Below, one piece after another: positions 1 to 7,926 of a DNA stretch of 64,000 nucleotides; within the stretch, counting starts at the first letter, position 1, and the number at the start of each line of letters is the position of its first letter. The position numbers and the translations under genes are program-made. This stretch comes from Bacillota bacterium (lineage in GTDB: Bacteria; Bacillota; Clostridia; Christensenellales; Aristaeellaceae). The notes beneath the pieces are model-generated. The model searched no databases and was not told where the DNA came from. It was given only the letters and a program-made list of their open reading frames with translations. The DNA lies in NCBI GenBank assembly GCA_023404345.1, contig JAEYCB010000041.1:15640-79639 (forward strand), given 5' to 3'.

Positions 1-752
1 AGATTGCCAAGACTCCATAAAATCAGACTGCCCCGCCGGTGCTCCACCCCTTGCACGCAGTGCGGGTGCGTGCCCACCACGATGTCCGCGCCGTGCTCAA
101 TGGCGTAATCCGCCATACGCCGCTGGGTTTGGTTATGGGTCGGGCTGTATTCCTTTCCCCAATGAAAAGAATAGATGATTGCGTCGCAGCCAGCCTCCTT
201 GAGCGCCTCCAAATCGTTGTATACGGGCGCCTTGCGGTCCAGATACACAGTTTCGCGGCAGCCCGCAAAGCCGATGCGATAGCCGTTTATCTCCACCACC
301 GAGCGGTAGGTGTAGCCACTGTAGCCGATGCCGGCATTCTCCAGCGCGGAGCGTGTGCTTTCACGGCCGCTGCCGCCGAAGTCGATATAATGGTTGTTGG
401 CGATGTTAACCTGCTCAATGCCAGCCGCTGTGAGAATACCGGTATAGGACGGGGAGCCGCGGAAGGTGAATTCCTTGCCGCGAGCATGGCCCTCGGAGTG
501 GCTTTGCAGCACGGTTTCCAGGTTGACCAGGCTGATGTCATCATTCAAAAACGGCTCCGAAATTTTTGCAAAACACCAGTCAAAGCCTTTATCGGCAATC
601 AGGGTGTCGAAGGTTTCGGCGTCGTTTTTCCATTCCTCGCGCGTGCCCAGCACGCAATCGCCGCCCAGAGTGATCACCACTTCGTCCGCCCGTGCCGCAC
701 AGGCGGTAAAAGCCAGCCAGACCGTAAATGCAAACAAAGCGATGCGCCGCAT
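1..752 (-). CDS. CapA-family (PGA_cap) secreted protein, C-terminus beyond the window
   Basis: The reverse strand reads open from an ATG at 752 to the window edge, about 250 codons. An AGGGAGG ribosome site lies 8 bases upstream. The N-terminus is a signal peptide (MRRIALFAFTVWLAFTACA). The body shows hallmarks of the CapA/PgsA metallophosphatase-like fold: an early GGDCVLG, the NIANNHYIDFG segment, SFHWGKEY and VGTHPHCVQGVE followed by a WSLGN motif. Family members take part in poly-gamma-glutamate or capsule-like polymer handling, or have unknown extracytoplasmic roles. No cap/pgs partner gene is visible, so the exact role is open. The gene is incomplete because of the window edge, not because of mutation. 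Confidence 0.85.
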   Translation of the reverse strand, partial: MRRIALFAFTVWLAFTACAARADEVVITLGGDCVLGTREEWKNDAETFDTLIADKGFDWCFAKISEPFLNDDISLVNLETVLQSHSEGHARGKEFTFRGSPSYTGILTAAGIEQVNIANNHYIDFGGSGRESTRSALENAGIGYSGYTYRSVVEINGYRIGFAGCRETVYLDRKAPVYNDLEALKEAGCDAIIYSFHWGKEYSPTHNQTQRRMADYAIEHGADIVVGTHPHCVQGVEHRRGSLILWSLGN

Positions 753-952
753 CCGTATATCCTCCCTTTTGTATCTGCTTGTACAATATAGGATGGATTT
801 TGGATGCAATTGGTTTGTGGATGAAAATGGATTTACAAAGATTACAAAGTGGCAATGTGGAATGATTTGTTCCATATGTTACCATGAAAGTTCTCTTTGC
901 CAGATAAATGGTGTAGCACTTGAAAAAATGCATGCTTTCATGGAAAAATCCC
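753..952. other. intergenic region between divergent capA-like and MATE genes
   Basis: About 200 bases of AT-richer sequence between divergently transcribed genes. A TATATT element upstream of the capA-like gene has no good -35. I see no gene and no convincing hairpin. Confidence 0.4.
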
Positions 953-981
953 TTGCAAATCATCATCGACCGGCGTATACT
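953..981 (+). promoter_or_regulatory. sigma-A-type promoter of the MATE gene
   Basis: TTGCAA, a 17-base spacer and TATACT, about 40 bases upstream of the MATE start codon. Confidence 0.6.
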
Positions 982-1023
982 GTGCGCCTGTATGACTACG
1001 ATTTGGTAAAGGAGGCTGCCAGT

Positions 1024-2433
1024 ATGTCCGGAACACTTGTCCGGGACATGACTGAGGGTTCACCCACGCGGCGAATTGTGGAATTTTTCTTTCCGCTGCT
1101 GTTTGGCCTTTTGTTTCAGCAGGTGTACAACATGGTGGATACCATTGTGGTGGGCAAGTTCCTGGGCGTGAAGGCGCTGGCAGGCGTTGGTTCCACGGGG
1201 TCTTTGAGTTTTCTGGTGCTGGGATTTTGCATTGGCGTGTGCAACGGCTTTGCCATCCCCGTGGCGCAAAAGTTCGGCGAACACGACTATCCCGGCCTGA
1301 AACGCTTCGTGGTCAACGCCATCATGCTTGCCGTGACCTTTTCGCTGGTGATGACGGTGGTGGTGTGCACTCTTTGCCGCCCGCTGCTAGGCTGGATGAA
1401 TACCCCGGCGGATATTGTAGATAACGCCTTTGCGTATATTTTTGTGATTTTCCTGGGCATTCCGGTGGTATTTATCTACAATGTGCTGTTTAGCATCATC
1501 CGTTCGCTGGGGGATTCACGCACGCCGGTAATGTACCTGGTAATCTGTTCGCTGCTCAATGTGGCGCTGGATTTGCTGTTCATTCTTGCCTTTGGTATGG
1601 GCGTGGAGGGCGCGGCATGGGCCACGGTAATTTCACAGGCCGTTTCCTCGCTTCTGTGCGTCAATTATATCCGTCACTGCGACCTGCTCATCCTTACCCG
1701 GCGGGACTGGAAAATGGATAAGGACTGTGTGAAAAGGCTCATCGGCATGGGTGTGCCTACGGGATTGCAGTATTCTATCACGGCGATTGGCTCCATCGTG
1801 CTGCAGGCATCGGTCAACCTGCTGGGTTCCAGCTATGTGGCCAGCGTGGCGGCAGGCAGCAAGGTCAGCCAGCTGTTTTGCTGCCCCTTTGACGCACTGG
1901 GCAGCACCATGGCTACCTACGGTGGACAGAATGTTGGCGCGGGAAGGCTGGAACGCATCGGCAAGGGGCTGAAAAGCTGCTCGGCCATCGGTATCGTTTA
2001 TTCGCTGGCGGCCTTTGCGGTGTTGTCGGTGTTTGGCGGAAATCTTGCCCAGATGTTTATGGATGCAAAAGAAACGCAGGTGATTGCAAACGCAGCCCTG
2101 TTTCTTGCTGTGAACTCGGCTGCATATATCCCGCTGGCCTTTGTCAACATCGTTCGCTTTTTGATTCAGGGACTGGGTTTTACCCGGCAGGCTGTATTTG
2201 CAGGCGTGCTGGAAATGGCCGCCCGCGTGATCGTAGGCGTGGTGATGGTGCCCGCGTTCGGCTACATTGCCGTGTGTGCTGCCAACCCATCCGCGTGGGT
2301 GGCAGCTGATCTGTTCCTGTTCCCCGCCTATGGCTGGGCCATGCGGCGACTGGTGGCTGCCCGTGAGGCAGAGGCAAAAAAAGCCCCGGCTATGCCGGGG
2401 GATACATGCAAAGATGCGCCAGCGGCGCGCTAG
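1024..2433 (+). CDS. MATE-family multidrug/metabolite efflux transporter
   Basis: A 469-residue protein with the length and alternating hydrophobic segments of a 12-helix MATE exporter. The first helix region (FFFPLLFGLLFQQVYNMVDTIVVGKFLG) is the classic MATE signature, and the SLGDSRTPVMYLVICSLLN-type segment lies in the first repeat. It should export cationic drugs or metabolites by Na+ or H+ antiport. The ATG at 1024 was chosen because AAAGGAGG lies 8 bases upstream; the frame is open much further upstream but without a site. Its last codons overlap the stop of the convergent carboxypeptidase gene and contain that gene's terminator hairpin. Confidence 0.9.
   Translation: MSGTLVRDMTEGSPTRRIVEFFFPLLFGLLFQQVYNMVDTIVVGKFLGVKALAGVGSTGSLSFLVLGFCIGVCNGFAIPVAQKFGEHDYPGLKRFVVNAIMLAVTFSLVMTVVVCTLCRPLLGWMNTPADIVDNAFAYIFVIFLGIPVVFIYNVLFSIIRSLGDSRTPVMYLVICSLLNVALDLLFILAFGMGVEGAAWATVISQAVSSLLCVNYIRHCDLLILTRRDWKMDKDCVKRLIGMGVPTGLQYSITAIGSIVLQASVNLLGSSYVASVAAGSKVSQLFCCPFDALGSTMATYGGQNVGAGRLERIGKGLKSCSAIGIVYSLAAFAVLSVFGGNLAQMFMDAKETQVIANAALFLAVNSAAYIPLAFVNIVRFLIQGLGFTRQAVFAGVLEMAARVIVGVVMVPAFGYIAVCAANPSAWVAADLFLFPAYGWAMRRLVAAREAEAKKAPAMPGDTCKDAPAAR
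2376..2400 (-). terminator. intrinsic terminator of the carboxypeptidase gene, inside MATE coding sequence
   Basis: Read on the minus strand: CCCCGGC, a 3-base loop, GCCGGGG, one C and then seven Ts. It lies 30 bases past the carboxypeptidase stop and is translated as part of the MATE C-terminus. Confidence 0.8.
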
Positions 2434-3785
2434 GATGCCAGAAAGGCAAATCCATAGGCGAATAGTCTTTTCAAATCCGTCCAGGCGCGGTTTCTCGTGG
2501 GAGCGTCCAGAATGACTGCGATGAGCGTGTGTCCGTTCAGCTGCGCCGCACCCACATAACAAAAGCCTGCCCGTGACGTATAACCGCTTTTCACGCCCGC
2601 CGCGCCCTCGATGTAAAAGGGCGAGTCGGGCTTAAAAATTTCATAGGCGTTTTCGATGACCAACTCACCCCGCTTCAAGGTAGCCGGAAGGGTATAGCGC
2701 AGGCAGGTGACAATCTGGCAAAAGGTGGGGTCGGTCAGACCCTGGCGCGTGAGAATGGCCAGGTCGCGCGCTGTGGTATAATGGTCCGCATCGTGATAAC
2801 CATGGGGATTGACAAAATGGGTGCCAGTCATGCCCAGTTCATGGGCGCGGGCGTTCATGCGGTCCACAAATGCGCTTACGCTGCCGGCGCAAAGCTCTGC
2901 CACGGCGTTGGCCGCATCGTTGCCGGAGCGGATGATGAGGCCATGGAGCAGGTCCAGCATGGTCATCTGTTCGCCCTCATATACCGGCACCAGAGAACTG
3001 TCCTTGGGCACGTCCGCCGCGCAGGCGGGAATGGTGATTTCCTGATCCAAACCGCCTTGTTCCAACGCCAGCAGAAGCGTCATAATCTTTGTGGTGCTGG
3101 CAGGATAGAGCTGTGTATCAGGTTCATAGGAGAATAGCACGTTTCCGGTCGAAGCTTCCATCACGATGCAGGCCTTGGAATACAGATCCTCTTCCGTCAG
3201 CGCTAGAGGGGCACTTTCGTCAAAATAGATGGGCGCCTCAAAGCCATATACGCTCAGGTCGCTCATAAGCAGCTCCACAAGGCCGGGCGTAGCTACTCCG
3301 TCCAGGTTGAGCCCGCTCAGACCCAGCTGAATCATACGCTGCTGGAACAGCCTCACGGCGGCCTCGGTATTGGCACCGTAGACGCCGTCGGCATCGTCGG
3401 ATAGGAGCTTGAGGTCAATCAGCCGGCTTTGCAGCTGACGCACGCGGTCGCCCTGGCTGCCCAGCCGCAGCGTGCGCAGCGTGGCCTCCGCTTCCGGGTC
3501 GAACAGCAGCGCCAGAGTATCCTCGTCGGCCTTGCCGGTCTGAGCCACATCGTAGCCCGCGGCGGCTAGGAGGCGCTGCGCCTCCGTCACTCCGGCGGCG
3601 GTTTGCTTGCCATAGATGCCGTCAGCCTCGCCCGTGGACAGTCCGAGGGTTTGGAGGCGTTTTTGCAATTCCACCACCGCGTCGCCTGTATCGCCGGAAG
3701 CAAGCGGATGACGCGCCGTCTCCGCTGCGGCCGGAATGCAAAATGCAATCAGCAGGACTACAAGCAGCGCAAACAACCGTTTCAT
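2430..3785 (-). CDS. serine D-Ala-D-Ala carboxypeptidase (DacF-like) with two peptidoglycan-binding repeats
   Basis: 451 residues with a signal peptide at 1-21. Two PG_binding_1 repeats (about 28-95 and 105-175, each with the DGIYG/DGVYG motif) precede a peptidase S11 domain. All three catalytic motifs are present: S230-T-T-K233, S287-G-N289 and K399-S-G401 (the usual KTG is KSG). It would trim the terminal D-Ala from peptidoglycan stem peptides outside the membrane. The adjacent spoIID/spoIIQ pair makes a DacB/DacF-like role in spore cortex possible, but the sequence alone does not separate this from a vegetative role. A short C-terminal stretch after the catalytic domain lacks a clear amphipathic anchor. 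Confidence 0.92.
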   Translation of the reverse strand: MKRLFALLVVLLIAFCIPAAAETARHPLASGDTGDAVVELQKRLQTLGLSTGEADGIYGKQTAAGVTEAQRLLAAAGYDVAQTGKADEDTLALLFDPEAEATLRTLRLGSQGDRVRQLQSRLIDLKLLSDDADGVYGANTEAAVRLFQQRMIQLGLSGLNLDGVATPGLVELLMSDLSVYGFEAPIYFDESAPLALTEEDLYSKACIVMEASTGNVLFSYEPDTQLYPASTTKIMTLLLALEQGGLDQEITIPACAADVPKDSSLVPVYEGEQMTMLDLLHGLIIRSGNDAANAVAELCAGSVSAFVDRMNARAHELGMTGTHFVNPHGYHDADHYTTARDLAILTRQGLTDPTFCQIVTCLRYTLPATLKRGELVIENAYEIFKPDSPFYIEGAAGVKSGYTSRAGFCYVGAAQLNGHTLIAVILDAPTRNRAWTDLKRLFAYGFAFLAS

Positions 3786-3823
3786 CTTTCGTCAGACTCC
3801 TTCCCGCCATCAGGCATAGCTCC

Positions 3824-3852
3824 ATTGTATAAAAACGAATCATCCATGACAA
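3824..3852 (-). promoter_or_regulatory. sigma-A-type promoter of the carboxypeptidase gene
   Basis: On the minus strand, TTGTCA, 17 bases and TACAAT, about 40 bases upstream of the start codon. Confidence 0.6.
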
Positions 3853-3909
3853 TCCCTGCCGGTTATGGAAGGGAAAAAGCGCGCATATCCTGCTGCGGAG
3901 GGATGCGGT

Positions 3910-5022
3910 ATGAAACATGGCTATCCGCCGGTATGGCTATCCGCCGCGCTGCTGGCGCTGGCATTGATGTGGAGAATGGTGGGCGCGCCCCTGACGGCAC
4001 AGCAGCTTGAGGATATGCAGACCCCTCTGTGGCAGGCGAGGGTGCTTTTGCCCACGCGTGTGGCGCGCGTGTTTAGCCTGTGGATTCCGGGAGCGGAAGA
4101 AACGCCGGCCCAGACCATCCGTGAGGAGGCCATGGGCGTGGAAGGTCAAGCGTTGGACCGGCTGATGAATGGCGAGGACCGGCAGATGATCTCCGTCTAC
4201 CTGGCCGATGAGGGGCGTATGGCGGAGATGGAGCTGGAAAGCTACGTCTGCGGCGTGGTGGCGGCGGAGATGCCGGCGGCATACCATATGGAGGCGCTGA
4301 AGGCTCAGGCAGTGGCCGCGCGCACGCGCGTCCTGTGGCAGATCCAAAACGGCGGATGCGCCCTGCACACGGGCGCGGACATCTGCACAGACAGCGCACA
4401 TTGCCAGGGATATGCCACGCCTGCGCAGTGCCGCCAGCAGTGGGGCGGGGAATACACCGCCTATCGCGACCGCGTGCTGGAAGCGGTCGCCGCCACTAGG
4501 GACGAGCTGGTCACCTATGGCGGCCAGCCTATCACGGTGATGTATCACGCCATTAGCGGTGGACGCACAGAAGCGGCACAAACAGTGTTTTCGCAGGCGC
4601 TGCCCTACTTGGTCAGTGTGGAAAGCGCGGGTGAGGAGGGCGCAGCGGGATATCAGCAGGATACTACCTTTACCTTTGAGGAAATGGCTTCTCTGCTTGG
4701 GGAGGCGCTGGATCTGGATCTGACCGCGCAGGAAGTGGAGCGCACGCTCGCGGTGGCAGGCTATACTGACACCGGGCGCGTGGCCGCCATGCTGGTGTGT
4801 GGCAAAGAGGTGGAGGGTACGGTGTTCCGGCAGGCGCTGGGGCTAAGAAGCACATGGTTTACGCTTTCCATGGATGGAAGCGGCGTAACCTTTCACCAGC
4901 GGGGGTATGGGCACGGCGTGGGTATGAGCCAGGCTGGAGCCAACAGCATGGCCGCCGACGGGGCGGATTACCGGGCTATCCTTACGCATTACTATCCAGG
5001 CGTTATGATTGAAAAACGGTGA
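3910..5022 (+). CDS. spoIID: stage II sporulation protein D, lytic transglycosylase
   Basis: 370 residues with an N-terminal membrane anchor (about 8-25). SpoIID cuts glycan strands during engulfment of the forespore and acts in the mother-cell membrane with SpoIIM and SpoIIP. The family motif VVAAEMP carries the catalytic Glu (E120). H153, C159 and C165 reproduce the His-x5-Cys-x5-Cys spacing known to bind zinc in the C. difficile enzyme. The C-terminal GYGHGVGMSQAGA motif is also present. The ATG at 3910 was chosen for the GGAGGG six bases upstream. spoIIM and spoIIP are not in the window. The next gene, 51 bases on, is spoIIQ-like, an order also seen in C. difficile. Confidence 0.95.
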   Translation: MKHGYPPVWLSAALLALALMWRMVGAPLTAQQLEDMQTPLWQARVLLPTRVARVFSLWIPGAEETPAQTIREEAMGVEGQALDRLMNGEDRQMISVYLADEGRMAEMELESYVCGVVAAEMPAAYHMEALKAQAVAARTRVLWQIQNGGCALHTGADICTDSAHCQGYATPAQCRQQWGGEYTAYRDRVLEAVAATRDELVTYGGQPITVMYHAISGGRTEAAQTVFSQALPYLVSVESAGEEGAAGYQQDTTFTFEEMASLLGEALDLDLTAQEVERTLAVAGYTDTGRVAAMLVCGKEVEGTVFRQALGLRSTWFTLSMDGSGVTFHQRGYGHGVGMSQAGANSMAADGADYRAILTHYYPGVMIEKR

Positions 5023-5026
5023 AACC

Positions 5027-5056
5027 GCATAGCATGCTTCCCGTCGGGAAAACCTG
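5027..5056 (+). promoter_or_regulatory. candidate sigma-F promoter of the spoIIQ-like gene
   Basis: GCATA, a 15-base spacer and GGAAAACCTG fit the sigma-F pattern (GYATA / GGnRAnAnTW) except at two -10 positions. Distance to the start codon matches that at spoIIR. SpoIIQ is a sigma-F target in Bacillus. Confidence 0.45.
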
Positions 5057-5073
5057 TGCCCGGAGGGATGTGT

Positions 5074-5784
5074 ATGCAGAACAATCGCTTTCTGGAGGGG
5101 CTGCGCCGTGCGTACGCCCGTTACGACCGCCTGATGGAGAAGCAGGGCTTTTATATCGTGCTGGCGGTGTGCGTGCTGGTGATTTTGCTTAGCGCGCTGT
5201 ATACGTTTCAGCTGCGGGACCAATGGGAGGAACCGCCTGCTGCGGCAGATGCGGGAGATGAGGCGCTGGCGGCGGGCGGATCGCAGGGGGCGCAGACCCT
5301 TAGCGATGCCAAGGCTCTGGTGGAAAGCCGGGGCGCCGCTGAACTGAGCGTGCCCACACAGGCACCTCTGCGCTTTTCCCAGCCGGTAAACGGCTTTACC
5401 GACCGCGGCTTTTCTGTTACGGAACCCCAATTCTTTTCCAAAACAGGCGTGTGGCAGGTGCATCCCGGCATCGATTTGCTGGTGGAATACGGCGAGGTGG
5501 TCAAGGCCTGCGGTGCGGGCGTTGTGGATGCTGTGTGGGAAGATAACGAGCTGGGCCTTTGCGTGCGCCTTACCCATGAGGACGGCTACCAGACCGTGTA
5601 TGCCGGTTTGAGCAATGCGGACTATGTGCGCGCAGGTGATCCCGTGGCGCAGGGACAAACCATTGGACATGCGGGCAACGGTGTGTTGGCCGAAAGTGAT
5701 GCAGAGCCGCACCTGCATCTGGAAATCTGGAAAGATGAGCGTCCGGTGGACCCTGTAGCGGTCTTTTTGGGGGTTGACAAATAA
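5074..5784 (+). CDS. spoIIQ: SpoIIQ-like membrane-anchored M23 (LytM) endopeptidase
   Basis: 236 residues: short cytoplasmic N-terminus, one transmembrane helix (about 27-46), a linker, then a LytM/M23 domain. The zinc ligands are intact (H130-x3-D134 and H213-L-H215), unlike B. subtilis SpoIIQ and like clostridial SpoIIQ. In the forespore membrane it forms the Q-A channel with SpoIIIAH and helps engulfment. Position directly after spoIID and a sigma-F-like promoter support this naming; a general M23 peptidase is the alternative. The ATG at 5074 has GGAGGG 6 bases upstream; an earlier in-frame GTG at 5056 has no site. Confidence 0.8.
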   Translation: MQNNRFLEGLRRAYARYDRLMEKQGFYIVLAVCVLVILLSALYTFQLRDQWEEPPAAADAGDEALAAGGSQGAQTLSDAKALVESRGAAELSVPTQAPLRFSQPVNGFTDRGFSVTEPQFFSKTGVWQVHPGIDLLVEYGEVVKACGAGVVDAVWEDNELGLCVRLTHEDGYQTVYAGLSNADYVRAGDPVAQGQTIGHAGNGVLAESDAEPHLHLEIWKDERPVDPVAVFLGVDK

Positions 5785-5802
5785 AATACGATATGATACA
5801 TT
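5774..5802 (+). promoter_or_regulatory. sigma-A-type promoter of glmS
   Basis: TTGACA, 17 bases and TACATT. The -35 lies in the last codons of the spoIIQ-like gene, so glmS has its own promoter. Confidence 0.7.
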
Positions 5803-5841
5803 GCGATACGTTGCATAACATTTTAGTCGGAGGAATCAGCA

Positions 5842-7674
5842 ATGTGCGGAATCGTTGGATATATTGGAAATAAGCAGGCTTCTCCCGTGCTGGTAGAGGG
5901 GCTGGAGCGGCTATCTTACCGGGGATATGACAGTGCGGGCGTAGCGGTGATCAGTCCGGAAGGGCGCATCAATGTGCGAAAGGCCAAGGGCAGGCTGGAA
6001 AATCTGAAAAGCCTGATTGCTCAAAGCCCGGTGGAGGGTATGATCGGAATCGGGCACACACGCTGGGCCACCCATGGCGAACCCAGCGACCTTAACGCGC
6101 ACCCGCATACGGACGTAAAAGGCGGCATTGCGGTGGTGCACAACGGAATCATTGAAAACCATGAATCTCTGCGCCGATACCTGGAAAGCACTGGTGCGCG
6201 CTTTGTAAGCCAGACGGATACCGAGGTGATCGCCCACCTGCTCAACCACCTCTACGAGGGCGATATGCGCCGTGCGCTCATTCGCGCCATGGGCATGCTG
6301 GAAGGCAGCTATGCCCTGGGTGTAATTTGCGATCAGGAGCCCGACACACTTTACTGCGCCCGCAACGACAGCCCGCTGGTGATTGGGGCGAAGGACGGGG
6401 AGGGTTTCATCGCGTCGGATATTCCGGCACTGTTGAGTCATACGCGCGACGTAATTTTCCTGCAGGATAAGGAAATCGGCGTTTTGGACCGCCGGGGCGT
6501 AAGCGTATATGACGCTTACGGCAAAACCCGTCAGCACGCCGTGTTCCACGTAGACTGGGATCTGTCCAGCGCTGAAAAGGGCGGATATGCTCATTACATG
6601 CTCAAGGAGATTCACGAACAACCCACGGCCCTGCAAAGCACCTTCACGCCCAGGACGGGTACGCCGGGTCAGTACGACTGGCTGCCGATCACCCGCGAAG
6701 AGGCGCGTGCGCTTCGTAAAATCAGCATTGTGGCATGTGGCACGGCCTATCACGCGGGAGTGGTGGGCAAGTACGCCATCGAGCGGCTGGCGCGCGTGCC
6801 GGTAGAAGCTGAAATCGCCAGCGAATACCGCTACCGCGACCCTATCGTGGGTGAAAACGAGCTGTTTATCGCAGTGTCGCAAAGCGGCGAAACCGCCGAC
6901 ACTTTGGCCGCCCTGCGCGAAGCCAAACGCCGGGGCGCACGGGTGATGGCGGTATGCAACGTGGTGGGTTCCACCATCACGCGAGAGGTGGGAGAAGAAA
7001 ATACTCTTTATACCTACGCAGGTCCGGAAATTGCCGTGGCCAGCACCAAGGCCTATATCACCCAGGCCGAATTGATGGTAATGCTGGGTGTGGCGCTGGC
7101 AGATCTGCGGGGACAGATTTCCCCGGAGCGTGCAGCGCAGCTGACGGAGGAATTGTCCACCCTGCCGCGCAAGGCCGAGGAGGCGCTTGGCGTGGAGGCG
7201 CAGCTCCAGCGTTTGACCAGCACGCTCAGCCAGAAAAGGCACGTGTTCTTCGTGGGGCGCGGGCTGGACTACGCCCTTTCGATGGAGGCGGCACTCAAGC
7301 TCAAGGAGGTCAGCTATATTTTCAGCGAGGCCTACGCTGCGGGTGAACTCAAGCATGGCCCCATTGCACTGCTCAAGGAAGGACGGCTGGTGGTGGCAAC
7401 GATCACTCAGCCTGCCCTGCTGGAAAAAACCATGAGCAACCTGCGCGAGGTAGCCGCGCGCGGCGCGCAGGTAGTGGCCGTATGCCTGGAAAGTCTGGCA
7501 CCCAGGGTGCGCGGACAGGTGGATGAGGTGATTGTCGTACCTGAAGCCGACGATCTGCTTGCGCCCCTGTTGGCGGTGATCCCGCTGCAACTGTTCGCCT
7601 ACTGCATGGCAGTAGCACGCGGCTGCGATGTGGATAAGCCGCGTAACCTGGCCAAGAGTGTAACGGTGGAATAA
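5842..7674 (+). CDS. glmS: glutamine--fructose-6-phosphate aminotransferase
   Basis: 610 residues, full length for GlmS. The enzyme makes glucosamine-6-phosphate from fructose-6-phosphate and glutamine, the first step to UDP-GlcNAc and so to peptidoglycan. The N-terminal class II amidotransferase domain starts with the nucleophile Cys2 (MCGIVGYIG). Two SIS domains follow (SQSGETADT around 353 and the SEAYAAGELKHGP segment), ending in DKPRNLAKSVTVE. GGAGGAATC precedes the ATG. Only 57 bases separate it from spoIIQ, so there is no room for the glmS ribozyme found upstream of many Firmicutes glmS genes. Confidence 0.97.
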   Translation: MCGIVGYIGNKQASPVLVEGLERLSYRGYDSAGVAVISPEGRINVRKAKGRLENLKSLIAQSPVEGMIGIGHTRWATHGEPSDLNAHPHTDVKGGIAVVHNGIIENHESLRRYLESTGARFVSQTDTEVIAHLLNHLYEGDMRRALIRAMGMLEGSYALGVICDQEPDTLYCARNDSPLVIGAKDGEGFIASDIPALLSHTRDVIFLQDKEIGVLDRRGVSVYDAYGKTRQHAVFHVDWDLSSAEKGGYAHYMLKEIHEQPTALQSTFTPRTGTPGQYDWLPITREEARALRKISIVACGTAYHAGVVGKYAIERLARVPVEAEIASEYRYRDPIVGENELFIAVSQSGETADTLAALREAKRRGARVMAVCNVVGSTITREVGEENTLYTYAGPEIAVASTKAYITQAELMVMLGVALADLRGQISPERAAQLTEELSTLPRKAEEALGVEAQLQRLTSTLSQKRHVFFVGRGLDYALSMEAALKLKEVSYIFSEAYAAGELKHGPIALLKEGRLVVATITQPALLEKTMSNLREVAARGAQVVAVCLESLAPRVRGQVDEVIVVPEADDLLAPLLAVIPLQLFAYCMAVARGCDVDKPRNLAKSVTVE

Positions 7675-7696
7675 ACGGCGCATGTGACTTAAAAAA

Positions 7697-7754
7697 GCCG
7701 GGCGTTTCCCTGCCCCCTTTTGCTAGGGGTACGGGGGAAAGCGCCCGGCTTTTG
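7697..7754 (+). terminator. intrinsic terminator after glmS
   Basis: GCCGGGCG-TTTCCC pairs with GGGAAA-g-CGCCCGGC around a GC-rich loop. It is followed by TTTT, and preceded by A6, so it may also act on the other strand. Confidence 0.85.
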
Positions 7755-7867
7755 TCGCGCTCCGAATGCGCCCCTACATCGGCCGCAGGCGCTGCGGATT
7801 TGCAGGCCATGTACCGCAGTGTTTCGTTGCGCGTTTCTCTGGCCGGAAGTCCCATGGTGGAAATAAC

Positions 7868-7914
7868 GCGATACTGCCGGAAAAGTCCGGCCTGGACTTT
7901 TCCGGCAGTATCGC
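7868..7914. repeat. perfect 21-bp inverted repeat, likely terminator of the glucan synthase gene
   Basis: Two 21-base arms (7868-7888 and 7894-7914) match perfectly around a 5-base loop. The element begins 13 bases past the stop of the leftward glucan synthase gene. On that strand it is followed only by a weak T stretch (GTTATTT). It could be a terminator or part of an intergenic repeat: nearby sequence (GCGTTTCTCTGGCCG at about 7828) resembles part of the hairpin chain near 20675. Confidence 0.6.
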
Positions 7915-7926
7915 AGAATGCGCCCG

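Noticed and set aside
466..1023. Long upstream extension of the MATE frame
   Set aside because: It runs antisense through the CapA-like gene and the MATE ribosome site and promoter point to the ATG at 1024.
5785..5841. glmS ribozyme upstream of glmS
   Set aside because: The gap is only 57 bases and mostly AT-rich promoter sequence.
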